A DNA stretch of 64,000 bases from CANKHA01 sp034668825 (GTDB lineage Bacteria > Pseudomonadota > Alphaproteobacteria > Rhizobiales > Xanthobacteraceae). The notes beneath the pieces were generated by a model. The model saw nothing but the letters and a program-made list of their open reading frames with translations. It had not been told where the DNA came from and made no database searches. The DNA is taken from contig JAXDOR010000205.1 of assembly GCA_034668825.1 (NCBI GenBank), positions 3,618 through 67,617 of the forward strand, written 5' to 3'. The translations under genes and the position numbers were made by a program. This document shows, piece by piece, positions 1 to 7,654 of this stretch; the first letter of the stretch is position 1; each line of letters begins with the position of its first letter.

Positions 1-177
1 GGACCGACCGCGGAAATCCTCAACAATCAGGGATATTCCTACATACTGCGCAGCGACTACCGCCGAGCGCGCGAAAAGCTCATGGCGGCGAAGGCGCAGG
101 ATCCGGCCAACATCTACGTAGGCAATAACCTGAAGCTGCTCGACCAGAGTGTTCGGAAGGGCAAGGCGATACAGTAG
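1..177 (+). CDS. C-terminal end of a TPR protein (TadD-like), partial
   Basis: The frame is open from base 1 and stops at 175-177, leaving 58 residues of a protein whose start lies outside the window. The visible part reads LNNQGYSYILRSDYRRARE, then a helix rich in Ala and Lys, then NIYVGNNLKLLDQS. This is the Asn-x-Gly-Tyr helix pair of a tetratricopeptide repeat. Wording of this kind is common at the C-terminus of Flp pilus assembly TadD-like proteins, so a TPR protein of pilus assembly or general scaffolding is the best guess. Nothing downstream is on the same strand nearby, and a hairpin repeat follows at once. Confidence 0.6.
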   Translation, partial: GPTAEILNNQGYSYILRSDYRRAREKLMAAKAQDPANIYVGNNLKLLDQSVRKGKAIQ

Positions 178-179
178 GC

Positions 180-280
180 GTCATTCCGGGACGCGCCGAA
201 GGCGCGAGCCCCGGAATCCACAACTTCGATCTATGAATATGGATTCCGGGCTCGCCGCTTCGCGGCGCCCCCGGAATGAC
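180..280. repeat. Double-hairpin intergenic repeat, family A copy 1
   Basis: The arms at 180-190 (GTCATTCCGGG) and 270-280 are exact inverse complements. Inside lie two separate hairpins, about 183-217 and 243-277, each with ATTCCGGG and CCCGGAAT arms. The same layout recurs at 10978-11076. This is a REP/BIME-like palindromic unit. It sits between convergent gene ends, so it could also stop transcription from both sides. Confidence 0.8.
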
Positions 281-282
281 AA

Positions 283-846
283 TCACTTCGTCGCCGGCGC
301 GCCCGGGGCGTTTTCCAGCTGATCGAACCAGTTGAACCCCATCTCTTTGATGATGCGGTTGCTGATGACGATGAGGCGCGCGTCCGATTTGGCATCGGCA
401 TTGAAGTGCTGGTGCGTGACAAAAGGCGGCACATAGATGAAATCGCCGCGCTTCCATTCAAAACGCTTCGGCTCATCGGCCCACTTCCATTCGAATTGCT
501 CAAGGCAGTCGAAGCGGAAGTCCCAGTGCAGGTCATAGCCTGACCCTTCGACGACGAAGATGACCTCTTCCCACATGTGCCGATGCTTGCCCGACTGCTC
601 GCCGGGCTTGAGGAATTGCATATAAGCTTCAACGCAGCACTCCGGCGTATTCATCTTGTGATGAATGAGATGCTTGATGAGGCCGTCGGCGGATTGTTCG
701 AACGGCATTTCTTCCGCCGTCACCACATTCGCGCGCTGCTCGTAATCGCGACGAAATTCCACAGACGCGTTGACATCCTCGGCACGAAAACTGCAGGTGC
801 CGCCGCCAACATGGGCGAAGTCACGCTCGTCGAGAGCTTTTGCCAT
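283..846 (-). CDS. Single-domain cupin protein, 187 aa
   Basis: This is a soluble cupin. Motif 1 is complete: G82, H88, H90, E94 and G101 follow the G-x5-H-x-H-x3-E-x6-G pattern (sequence GEQSGKHRHMWEE). Motif 2 has G134, P140, H145 and N149, with Phe in place of the usual Gly. It can therefore bind a metal with three His and one Glu. The start ATG at 846 has AGGAG about 9 bases upstream. It lies 15 bases after a second cupin gene, so the two are cotranscribed and may form one enzyme. The neighbours (Rieske ferredoxin and oxygenase) suggest oxygenation or ring cleavage of an aromatic acid. A plain cupin isomerase or binding protein is also possible. Confidence 0.75.
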   Translation of the reverse strand: MAKALDERDFAHVGGGTCSFRAEDVNASVEFRRDYEQRANVVTAEEMPFEQSADGLIKHLIHHKMNTPECCVEAYMQFLKPGEQSGKHRHMWEEVIFVVEGSGYDLHWDFRFDCLEQFEWKWADEPKRFEWKRGDFIYVPPFVTHQHFNADAKSDARLIVISNRIIKEMGFNWFDQLENAPGAPATK

Positions 847-861
847 GCTTTCTCTCCTGCC

Positions 862-1458
862 CTACAGATCGGTTGGCGGCTGGAAGTTTTCGTTGCCCTT
901 TGCCGGCGTGGTTGGCGGGTAGGACACGATCTTCTGGAAAACCAGATTCATAAAATGAAATAGCGGCTTTGCCTTGAACACGAGAAGCAAGGCTTCGTTG
1001 TTTTGGTCATCATTGAAGTGCTGATGCACGCAACCGTTCTCGACGATCATGACATCGCCGGCTTTCCAGGGAATGTGCTTCCCATCATGCACGTCGTGGC
1101 CGCGCCCCTTGATCACATAAAACACGGCGCTGTTAAGATGTCCGTGTTTTTGTCCATAAGCGCCGGGTGCATAGACCTCAATGTGTGTTTCAATTGATTG
1201 CGCGACATTGGCGTGTTGCGGACTGATGATGTGCTTGCCGAAGAGCTCCGGCCCGCCCTTCCATTTGACTTTGTTGGAAGGATAGATGCGCGGCTCCTCC
1301 ATCAGCGACTTGTAGAGATCGCTATAGGTGCCGGCGAGTTCGCGAACGAAGATGCGCTTCTTCGACCAGCGCTCCCAATTCTCGCCTCCGGGAAGGACTT
1401 CGTCCTCCGGCGGCTTATTGTGGCCTTCGCCGGGCGATTTTTCGTAGAGGCCTGTCAT
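862..1458 (-). CDS. Cupin protein with a three-His metal site, 198 aa
   Basis: This is a second cupin, upstream of the 187-aa one in the same transcript. Motif 1 runs from G99 with H105 and H107, but the Glu expected at 111 is Ala; motif 2 has G134, H145 and N149. The predicted metal site is thus three His without Glu, as known for gentisate 1,2-dioxygenase, which is a bicupin. A GGGAG ribosome site precedes the ATG at 1458. The N-terminal 70 residues are charged and contain WERWSKKRIFVREL. The role is inferred: an Fe(II) ring-cleavage dioxygenase subunit, perhaps paired with the neighbouring cupin. Substrate unknown. Confidence 0.7.
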   Translation of the reverse strand: MTGLYEKSPGEGHNKPPEDEVLPGGENWERWSKKRIFVRELAGTYSDLYKSLMEEPRIYPSNKVKWKGGPELFGKHIISPQHANVAQSIETHIEVYAPGAYGQKHGHLNSAVFYVIKGRGHDVHDGKHIPWKAGDVMIVENGCVHQHFNDDQNNEALLLVFKAKPLFHFMNLVFQKIVSYPPTTPAKGNENFQPPTDL

Positions 1459-1595
1459 TGCTACGTTCTCCCTTGCGCGCGCTGTCGAGCCAACAGACCC
1501 GAGTTGCTCATCACACGCGTCGAATTCCTCAAGATAGGGCCGATTGTCACGACTGCATAGCGACTACGGCTACGCGCCGGGAATCACAAAGGCGT

Positions 1596-1910
1596 TTACG
1601 GCTCGATGAATACCTTGCCGTCCTCGACGATCGTTCGGTAGGTCTTCACCGGGATCATGCAGGGCGGCGCCGCGACTGCACCGGTGCGAATATTGAAAGC
1701 ACCGTTATGGAAATTGCACTCCACAACGTCGCCATCGATATAGCCCTCGTGCAGTAATCCGGGGCCGTGGGTGCAGGCGTCGTCGGTGACGTAGAATTCC
1801 CCATCGACATTGAAGACAGCCAGTTCAAGGCCCGCGGCATCGACGCGCTTGGCTTCGCCGGCTGCAACTTCCTCCGTCTTGCAGAGTTCTATCCGTGTGG
1901 GCGTGGTCAT
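1596..1910 (-). CDS. Rieske [2Fe-2S] ferredoxin of an aromatic oxygenase
   Basis: A 104-residue soluble Rieske protein of the type that carries electrons to ring-hydroxylating oxygenases. The cluster ligands are visible as CTHG and, 16 residues later, CNFHNG (C-x-H ... C-x2-H). The length is normal for biphenyl- or naphthalene-dioxygenase-type ferredoxins. It is divergent from the Rieske oxygenase starting at 2077, with a candidate IclR operator between them, and is upstream of the two cupins in the same direction. The likely partners are the oxygenases at 2077 and 9670; a matching reductase was not seen in the window. The start ATG at 1910 has only a weak GGCAGG upstream. Confidence 0.85.
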   Translation of the reverse strand: MTTPTRIELCKTEEVAAGEAKRVDAAGLELAVFNVDGEFYVTDDACTHGPGLLHEGYIDGDVVECNFHNGAFNIRTGAVAAPPCMIPVKTYRTIVEDGKVFIEP

Positions 1911-1945
1911 GATGGCTTGCCTGCCGGCGGCCGGCGGGTTATATT

Positions 1946-1977
1946 AGGAATGGAATGACGTTCCGCATATAGGAACG
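1946..1977. promoter_or_regulatory. Candidate IclR-family operator between divergent genes
   Basis: The spacer between the Rieske ferredoxin and oxygenase genes holds GGAA at 1947 and again at 1952, TTCC at 1961-1964 and GGAAC at 1972-1976. Part of it reads TGGAATGACGTTCC, close to the published IclR consensus TGGAAATNATTTCCA, and TTCC with the following GGAA forms a second inverted pair. IclR-type regulators often bind such arrays, and an IclR gene lies 2 kb away at 3910-4749. The assignment rests on pattern and position only. Confidence 0.4.
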
Positions 1978-2076
1978 CCTCGCGTCATGGGTTTCCCATA
2001 GGTTTATACCCTGGTCAACCCCTGTTTAGTCGCTGTGCCCGCAATGGAATGCGGGAAGAACGCCGGGGAGTGGCAC

Positions 2077-3360
2077 ATGCTCAGGAAAGAACAGAGCGAA
2101 CTCATCACCAAGACCGGCCCGGGCACGCCGGGGGGTCAGTTGTTCCGCAGCTACTGGATCCCCGTCCTTCTCGCCAGCGAACTTCCCGAGAATGAGTGCC
2201 CTCCGGTCCGGGTAAAACTGCTGTCGGAGCGGCTGCTGGCTTTCCGCGACACCCAGGGCCGCTATGGCCTGATGGACGAATTCTGCGCTCATCGCGGCGT
2301 GTCGCTCTGGTTCGGCCGCAACGAGGAGAACGGGCTGCGATGTCCCTATCACGGCTGGAAATACGACGTGACCGGCCAATGCATCGATGTGCCATCGGAG
2401 CCGGCGGAAAGCGGCTTCTGCCAGAAGATCAAGCTGAAATCCTATCCCCTGGTGCAACGCGGTCATATTCTGTGGACCTATATGGGGCCGCCAGACAAGC
2501 AGCCGCCGCTGCCAGAGTGGGAATTTGCCACCGTCCCGGCCAACCAGAGTTACACGTCGAAGCGGCTTCAGGAATCTAACTGGCTGCAGGCCATGGAAGG
2601 CGGCATCGATTCCAGCCACGTTTCATTCCTGCATAGCGGCGATCTGGAATCCGACCCGCTGTTCAAAGGCGCCAAAGGTAACAAATACAATCTCGCGGAT
2701 ACCAAACCGCACTTCGAAGTCGTCGAAATGCCCGGCGGCCTCTACATCGGCGCGCGCCGCAAGGCCGAGGAAGGCCACTATTACTGGCGTATCACGCCGT
2801 GGGTGATGCCGTCCTTCACTATGGTGCCGCCGCGCGGCGATCACCCGGTCCATGGGCATTTCTGGATTCCGATCGACGACGAAAATTGCTGGGCCTGGAG
2901 CTTCGACTACCATTCCACCCGGCCGCTATCGCAAGACGAGCTTGCCGCGCTCCGCCGCGGCGAAGGCGTCCACGCGCCGGTTGATGAAAACTTCCGGCCG
3001 CTCGCCAACAAGGACAATGATTACCTGATGGACCGGGACGCGCAGAAGGCCGGCAAGACCTATAGCGGTGTTCATGGCATCGCCATGCAGGACGCATCGC
3101 TGCAGGAGAGCATGGGGCCGATTGTCGACCGCACCAAGGAAAACCTGGTGTCGACCGACAACGGCATCATCATGGCGCGCCACCGCTTGATCCGCGCCGC
3201 GAAGGCAGCGGCGGAAAAAGGCGTGACCCCACCCGGCGTAGATGTAGCCCACCAGTTGGTCCGCTCCGCTTCAGTGATTTTGCCGGTCGACCAGCCATTC
3301 AAGGATGCCGCGAAAGAGGAACTCAAGGTTCGGCCCGGTCTGGCCCATGCCTCGGTCTGA
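2077..3360 (+). CDS. Rieske ring-hydroxylating oxygenase, large subunit, copy 1
   Basis: A 427-residue aromatic-ring oxygenase of the phthalate 4,5-dioxygenase-like type, which works as an alpha-only oligomer. The Rieske ligands are C70, H72, C89 and H92 (CAHRG, CPYHGWKYD). The mononuclear iron site is D178, H181 and H186 (DSSHVSFLH). The ATG at 2077 is chosen because it has CGGGGAG just upstream and matches the start of the paralog at 9670; an in-frame codon 42 bases earlier lacks both. By eye it is about 80% identical to that paralog. It probably hydroxylates a phthalate-like or substituted aromatic acid using the ferredoxin encoded at 1596-1910. Confidence 0.88.
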   Translation: MLRKEQSELITKTGPGTPGGQLFRSYWIPVLLASELPENECPPVRVKLLSERLLAFRDTQGRYGLMDEFCAHRGVSLWFGRNEENGLRCPYHGWKYDVTGQCIDVPSEPAESGFCQKIKLKSYPLVQRGHILWTYMGPPDKQPPLPEWEFATVPANQSYTSKRLQESNWLQAMEGGIDSSHVSFLHSGDLESDPLFKGAKGNKYNLADTKPHFEVVEMPGGLYIGARRKAEEGHYYWRITPWVMPSFTMVPPRGDHPVHGHFWIPIDDENCWAWSFDYHSTRPLSQDELAALRRGEGVHAPVDENFRPLANKDNDYLMDRDAQKAGKTYSGVHGIAMQDASLQESMGPIVDRTKENLVSTDNGIIMARHRLIRAAKAAAEKGVTPPGVDVAHQLVRSASVILPVDQPFKDAAKEELKVRPGLAHASV

Positions 3361-3433
3361 TCTGGAGGGAGTTGCTCTTAACTGAGCCACCGATGCTAAG
3401 GTGGGATGCGGCACGATTGACGAGGAGTTAGAG

Positions 3434-3946
3434 ATGCTGAGCGAAAGCGCGCGCGTGACCACGGCGACAGAGTCGAAGTTCCGCATCAATGCGCCGAACT
3501 CCAAGCCTCGCGCCATCAAAGTCATTGCGCTGGATGAACGCAGCGAACAAGTGGTCAAACGCCTCGCCGCCGAGCGTTGGAACAGCGCTACTTTTTTCAC
3601 GTCGCTGCACTTCGAAAGCCCTCCGCAGGGCGGTGCCGACTGGTCGATGAAGGCCTGGCTCAATGATCTCGCCGGGCGCACCAGCAAGCTGATCGATGAA
3701 ATCAATACCGCCGACCTGGTGGTGATGGTCGCGACCGCGGGCAACAAAGCCGAAGCGGCTTCCGTGATCGGCGAGGCTTGCAGCCTCAAGCGCGTGATGA
3801 CAACGGCATTGATTCTCGATCGCGGGGCGGCATCGGATCAAGCTCTTTCCGACACCTTATTGCACCTGCGCCCCTATGCTTCGATGCTCGTGGTCGCCGA
3901 TGACGAAGACTATATCGAATCGATGCTCACCGCGCTGCGCGCCTGA
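3434..3946 (+). CDS. Conserved-looking protein of unknown function, 170 aa
   Basis: Not recognised. The ATG at 3434 follows GACGAGGAG and is better placed than an in-frame codon at 3401. The protein is soluble, with no signal or membrane segment. An internal stretch, ADLVVMVATAGNKAEAASVI, has the rhythm of the FtsZ/tubulin glycine-loop region but lacks the GGGTGTG loop itself, so this similarity is weak. The alternation of beta strands and helices suggests a Rossmann-like fold. It follows the Rieske oxygenase by about 70 bases and is probably cotranscribed with it. Its 3' end overlaps the end of the opposing IclR gene by 37 bases. Confidence 0.6.
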   Translation: MLSESARVTTATESKFRINAPNSKPRAIKVIALDERSEQVVKRLAAERWNSATFFTSLHFESPPQGGADWSMKAWLNDLAGRTSKLIDEINTADLVVMVATAGNKAEAASVIGEACSLKRVMTTALILDRGAASDQALSDTLLHLRPYASMLVVADDEDYIESMLTALRA

Positions 3947-4749
3947 TCCGCGGCCCGATAGCCGAGGCGGCGGGAAACCAGGTCGGCGGTTTCAATGACA
4001 TGCGGGACGAAGGCCGCGATCGCCTTCTTCGACAAGCGCGTCGCCGGCCCCGCCACTCCCACGGAAGCCACCACTTCGCCGGCATCGTTGCGGATCGGCG
4101 CCGAAATGCTGCGCATACCGATCTCGCTCTCCTCATCCTCGATGGCGCAGCCGCGCTGGCGGACGACGCTCAGCGCCTTAAGCAACTTCGCCGGGTCGGT
4201 GATGGTTTGCGGCGTGAGCGGGAGTAGGCCGCGCTGAATGACCTGATCGATGACTTCCGGCGGGCGGAAGGCGAGGATCGCCTGGCCTTCCGCCGTGCAA
4301 TAGGCCGGCTTGCGCACGCCTATATCGGACCGCATCCGGATCGCCTGCGTGCTTTCAAGATTATAGACATACATGATCTCGGTGCCGTCCAGGATCGCTA
4401 GATGCACCGTCTCGTTGGTCTTTTCGCGCAGCTCATAAAGGTAAGGCCGCGCCTGGTTGGAGACGTCCATCCGCCGCCGCACCAACGCGCCCAGTCTGAA
4501 CAGCGCGATTCCGAGCCGATATTTTTCCGTCTCAGGATCCTGTTCCAGCATCCCTTCGGAAACGAGCGTGGCGGCGAGACGGTGCGCGGTGCTCTTGGCA
4601 ACGCCGAGGCGCCGCGCCAGGGCGCTGATGCCGATCTCGACCTGCTCCTCAGAGAAGGATTTGAGCAACTGGAGCGCGGTCGCCACCGACGAGAGTCGCT
4701 TCCGCTCCGGCCCGATATCGGCTTTGCTGTTGGCCTTTCCCTTGTCCAT
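3910..4749 (-). CDS. IclR-family transcriptional regulator
   Basis: A 279-residue regulator with the normal IclR layout. An N-terminal winged helix-turn-helix covers about residues 17-78 (ATALQLLKSF, IGISALARRLGVAKSTAHRL), and the C-terminal effector-binding domain runs to about 260 (IGVRKPAYCTAEGQAIL, DDEESEIGMRSISAPI-type wording). IclR proteins bind small aromatic or keto acids and commonly control aromatic degradation genes. It is convergent with the upstream unit and close to the candidate operator at 1946-1977. Upstream of its own start, at about 4756-4770, an imperfect 15-base palindrome CCGGAAAGTATTCGG could serve autoregulation. No clear ribosome site was seen before the ATG at 4749. 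Confidence 0.9.
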   Translation of the reverse strand: MDKGKANSKADIGPERKRLSSVATALQLLKSFSEEQVEIGISALARRLGVAKSTAHRLAATLVSEGMLEQDPETEKYRLGIALFRLGALVRRRMDVSNQARPYLYELREKTNETVHLAILDGTEIMYVYNLESTQAIRMRSDIGVRKPAYCTAEGQAILAFRPPEVIDQVIQRGLLPLTPQTITDPAKLLKALSVVRQRGCAIEDEESEIGMRSISAPIRNDAGEVVASVGVAGPATRLSKKAIAAFVPHVIETADLVSRRLGYRAADQARSAVSIDSI

Positions 4750-4818
4750 GGCCGATCCGAATACTTTCCGGTGAAGGGTCCGTCTCGGTGTCTGCGAGCG
4801 AGTTAAGCCGGGATGGGC

Positions 4819-5934
4819 CTACAGCCAAGGCATTAGAGAAGCATGGATCACGTCGGGCACGCCGCCTGGTTGGTTGCCGACGGAGCGGATCGCGAGATCG
4901 ACATCTTTGAGCGGGAAGCGGTGCGTCGTGACCTTCTCCAGCGGGAAGCGATGCGAGGCAAGCTGCGCCAGCGCCAGTTCGCAAGCCTCATAGCTGTGGC
5001 CCCGGGCGCTATGCATGGTGATGAACTTCACCGTGAACTTTTCCAGCGGGAAATTCGGAAAATCCTTCAGCTCGCCCTGCACCACGATGGTGCCGCCCTT
5101 GCGCTTGAGCGCCTCGATACCGAGCAGGATCGGGATGGTGCCGGCGCCCGCGGTGCAATCGAGCGACACGTCGACGCCCTTGCCGCCGGTGATCTGCATG
5201 ATCCGCTCCAGCGGGTCTTCCTTCTGCACATCGATCACATAGTCGGCGCCAAGCTCCTTGGCGACCTTCATCCGCGCGGCATCCTTGGAGGTGCCGGTGA
5301 CGATGATCAGCGAGGCGCCCGCCTGCTTGCAGATCACGGTCTGCGACAGACCCTGCTGGCCTGGGCCCTGGATCAGCACGGTGGAATTGTATTTGACGCC
5401 GCCGTCGAACAGCGACCATTCCACGCCGTTCGCCATGGGCGTGACTAGGCCCGCCAGTTCCGGCGTCACGTTTTTCGGCACGTGGTGCATGACGGCGTTC
5501 CACGGCAGATACATGTACTGCGCAAAGCCGCCCCACAGATGCGGAGGCTTTTTGGCCGAGGTGTAGCCGTAGCGGATGGCGTCGGGATTGGTGCGCCAGT
5601 TGGTGTTCTCGCAGTGACGGTATTGGCCCTTGTGGCACCACTCGCATTTGCCGCACATGACATAATGCTCGACGAACACCAGGTCGCCTTCCTTGAAGCC
5701 TTTGCGCCGGGTGAATTCGCGGCCCGCCTTGGCCACGTAGCCGATGTTCTCGTGGCCCATGATCGTGGGTTCGTCGTTCGGCGGATGCGCGTAGAGCTTG
5801 ACGTCGGTGCCGCAGATGCCGGCGACCTCCATCTTCAGCAAGGCGGCATCTTCCGGGATGTCCGGCATGGGGAATTCTTGGATTTCGGTCTTGCTCGGAC
5901 CCACTCTCACCGCCGCCAACACTTTTTCTGCCAC
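4819..5934 (-). CDS. Zinc-dependent alcohol dehydrogenase (MDR family)
   Basis: A 371-residue medium-chain dehydrogenase. The catalytic zinc region reads GICGTDVKLY and GHENIG. The structural zinc loop has four Cys in CGKCEWCHKGQYRHC, and the NAD(P)-binding stretch is TVLIQGPGQQGLSQ. The GTG at 5934 is preferred over a TTG 15 bases upstream because GGAGG lies 8 bases before it. It is in the same direction as the IclR gene, about 70 bases upstream of it. In this setting it may oxidise a dihydrodiol or an alcohol intermediate of the aromatic pathway; the substrate cannot be read from the sequence. Confidence 0.85.
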   Translation of the reverse strand: MAEKVLAAVRVGPSKTEIQEFPMPDIPEDAALLKMEVAGICGTDVKLYAHPPNDEPTIMGHENIGYVAKAGREFTRRKGFKEGDLVFVEHYVMCGKCEWCHKGQYRHCENTNWRTNPDAIRYGYTSAKKPPHLWGGFAQYMYLPWNAVMHHVPKNVTPELAGLVTPMANGVEWSLFDGGVKYNSTVLIQGPGQQGLSQTVICKQAGASLIIVTGTSKDAARMKVAKELGADYVIDVQKEDPLERIMQITGGKGVDVSLDCTAGAGTIPILLGIEALKRKGGTIVVQGELKDFPNFPLEKFTVKFITMHSARGHSYEACELALAQLASHRFPLEKVTTHRFPLKDVDLAIRSVGNQPGGVPDVIHASLMPWL

Positions 5935-6116
5935 TGAAAAAACCTCCAATAAACGCCACGCGGCGGCACTCTAGGACAGGCCCAAGAGGCGTCAAGTCCC
6001 GGCCGGCTAAGGACGATTTTATAGGCGTGATGCCCCGCTTGCTCCCCTATATATAAGAACGGCAGTGGCTAAAGCCATGCGCGGCGGCCTGCCGGGCAAA
6101 TGGATACTTTTTTAAG

Positions 6117-6419
6117 ATGCTTGGATTTATTACAAAAAAAAGCCCCGAACACCTCCAGGCTCTGGACCAGGTGAAGACGTGGACGCGCGAGCGCTTCAAG
6201 CTTCCGCAAGACGCGGCGATCTTCGTTACCGAGGTAGCTTGCGCCCTGCCCGGCTGCCCGCCGCTGGAAACCGTGGTGGCGTTTTGGCCCAACTCCGAAA
6301 AGCGCCACCACTTCAAGATTTTCAAACCGGTTCAGGAGGTGGCGCCTGACGATCTGCCGCCGACCTGGCTGAAAAATTCCCTCGCGGAAAACGACGAGAT
6401 CACCTGCGACTGTTGCTGA
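6117..6419 (+). CDS. Small protein of unknown function with a CDCC tail
   Basis: A 100-residue soluble protein that I do not recognise. It contains a Cys pair near the middle (ACALPGCPP) and ends in ITCDCC, so a metal or thiol role is conceivable. The coding frame is clean, and codon use resembles its neighbours. The ATG at 6117 follows a T-rich stretch with only AAG as a possible ribosome site. It starts about 180 bases from the divergent zinc dehydrogenase and is followed 110 bases later by the decarboxylase-like gene in the same direction. Confidence 0.6.
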   Translation: MLGFITKKSPEHLQALDQVKTWTRERFKLPQDAAIFVTEVACALPGCPPLETVVAFWPNSEKRHHFKIFKPVQEVAPDDLPPTWLKNSLAENDEITCDCC

Positions 6420-6529
6420 ACCGTTCCGCCTTAAAGCTCCTCCTGCTCCCTCGACGCGCCGGGCTGTTTCCGGCATATATCGGCCTAATCGGCAGACCAC
6501 TGCGTCCATCTATCGGAGCGAAGCGACCC

Positions 6530-7477
6530 ATGGCCGGACCTAAACTGAAAACCGTTACCCGCACCCAAGGTAATAACAAAGCTTTCAAAGACGGCACCGT
6601 GAAGCCGAAGACCTTCGAACCCGATTTCATCGAGGTCAATCCGCTGATCGATGCCTTCCGCCGGATGGTGCGCAGCAGCGAGTTCGACGTCTGCGAGCTG
6701 GCGATCACTACTTACATTTGCGCCAAGGCGCATGGAAAGAAGATCACGGCGATTCCGGTTCCCCTGGTCCGCGCCTTCCACCACGGCGCCATCATTTACA
6801 ATACCAAGTTGGGCATCCGGACCCCGAAGGATCTCGAAGGCAAGAAAGTCGGCATCAACCGCGGCTACACGGTCACCACAGGCGTATGGGCGCGCAGCAT
6901 CCTGCAAGATGAATACGGCGTGGACCTGAGCAAGATCACCTGGGTGCTGTCGGGTGACGAGCATGTGGCGGAATACAAGGCGCCGTCCAACGTGGTCCCC
7001 ATCGAGCCGGAAAAGAAAATGACGGACATGCTGATCTCGGGCGAACTGGCCGCGGCCATCGGCATCGAGGTCGACCATCCAGATATCAAGCCGCTCATCG
7101 CCAATGCCGAGGAGGCCGGATTAAAGGCGCTGCGCGAGCGCGGCCATTATCCTATTAATCATCTGGTCGTCATTAAGGACGAGTTGATCGAGAAATATCC
7201 AGATCTCGCCGCCGATGTGTTCAACGCCTTCGCGGAATCCAAGCGGCTCTATGTGGAACAGCTCAAGGCCGGGAAGATCGAGAAGGTGACCGAGGCGAAC
7301 GAGACCGCGAAACGCGTCATGGAAATCACCGGTAGCGATCCGCTGCCTTATGGCATCGGGCCGAACCGCAAGGTCCTCGAAGAGCTTATTGGGCACGCGC
7401 TGAAACAGGGCATCATCACCAAGCCGGTCACCGTGGAGGAGTTGTTCGTATCCAGCACGCATAAGTTGGTCGGATGA
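6530..7477 (+). CDS. 4,5-dihydroxyphthalate decarboxylase-like protein
   Basis: A 315-residue protein resembling 4,5-dihydroxyphthalate decarboxylase (Pht5), a family with the fold of periplasmic solute-binding proteins. Typical phrases are FDVCELAITTYICAKAHGK, FHHGAIIYNTKLGI, DLEGKKVGINRGYTVTTGVW and a C-terminal GHYPINHLVVI. There is no signal peptide, which fits a cytoplasmic enzyme and not a transport receptor. The ATG at 6530 is preceded by GGAG 11 bases upstream; an earlier in-frame codon at 6413 would overlap the previous gene. If correct, it would turn a dihydroxyphthalate made by the Rieske oxygenase into protocatechuate or an analogue. A binding-protein role remains possible. Confidence 0.7.
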   Translation: MAGPKLKTVTRTQGNNKAFKDGTVKPKTFEPDFIEVNPLIDAFRRMVRSSEFDVCELAITTYICAKAHGKKITAIPVPLVRAFHHGAIIYNTKLGIRTPKDLEGKKVGINRGYTVTTGVWARSILQDEYGVDLSKITWVLSGDEHVAEYKAPSNVVPIEPEKKMTDMLISGELAAAIGIEVDHPDIKPLIANAEEAGLKALRERGHYPINHLVVIKDELIEKYPDLAADVFNAFAESKRLYVEQLKAGKIEKVTEANETAKRVMEITGSDPLPYGIGPNRKVLEELIGHALKQGIITKPVTVEELFVSSTHKLVG

Positions 7478-7491
7478 GGCAACAAGCACGT

Positions 7492-7581
7492 CGTCATGGC
7501 CGGACTTGTTCCGGCCATCCACGTCTGCTTCGTGGTAAAGAAAGGAAGACGTGGATGCCCGCGACAGGCGCGGGCATGACG
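7492..7581. repeat. Triple-hairpin intergenic repeat, family B copy 1
   Basis: Between convergent-looking halves CGTCATGGC and GCATGACG sit three hairpins: ATGGCCGG with CCGGCCAT (7496-7518), CCACGTCT with AGACGTGG, and ATGCCCGCG with CGCGGGCAT (7555-7577). Two further copies lie at 11511-11600 and 13247-13329, so this is a dispersed element. It separates two plus-strand genes. Confidence 0.8.
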
Positions 7582-7654
7582 CGTAAAATGCGGCAGCTTG
7601 CCGGCTCCGCGCCGCGTTGTTGAAGCATTTGTTGCGAACCAGAGACCATCCTTC

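Noticed and set aside
5009..5995. 328-codon minus-strand frame overlapping the zinc dehydrogenase
   Set aside because: It is an out-of-frame shadow; the dehydrogenase frame has complete motifs and a ribosome site.
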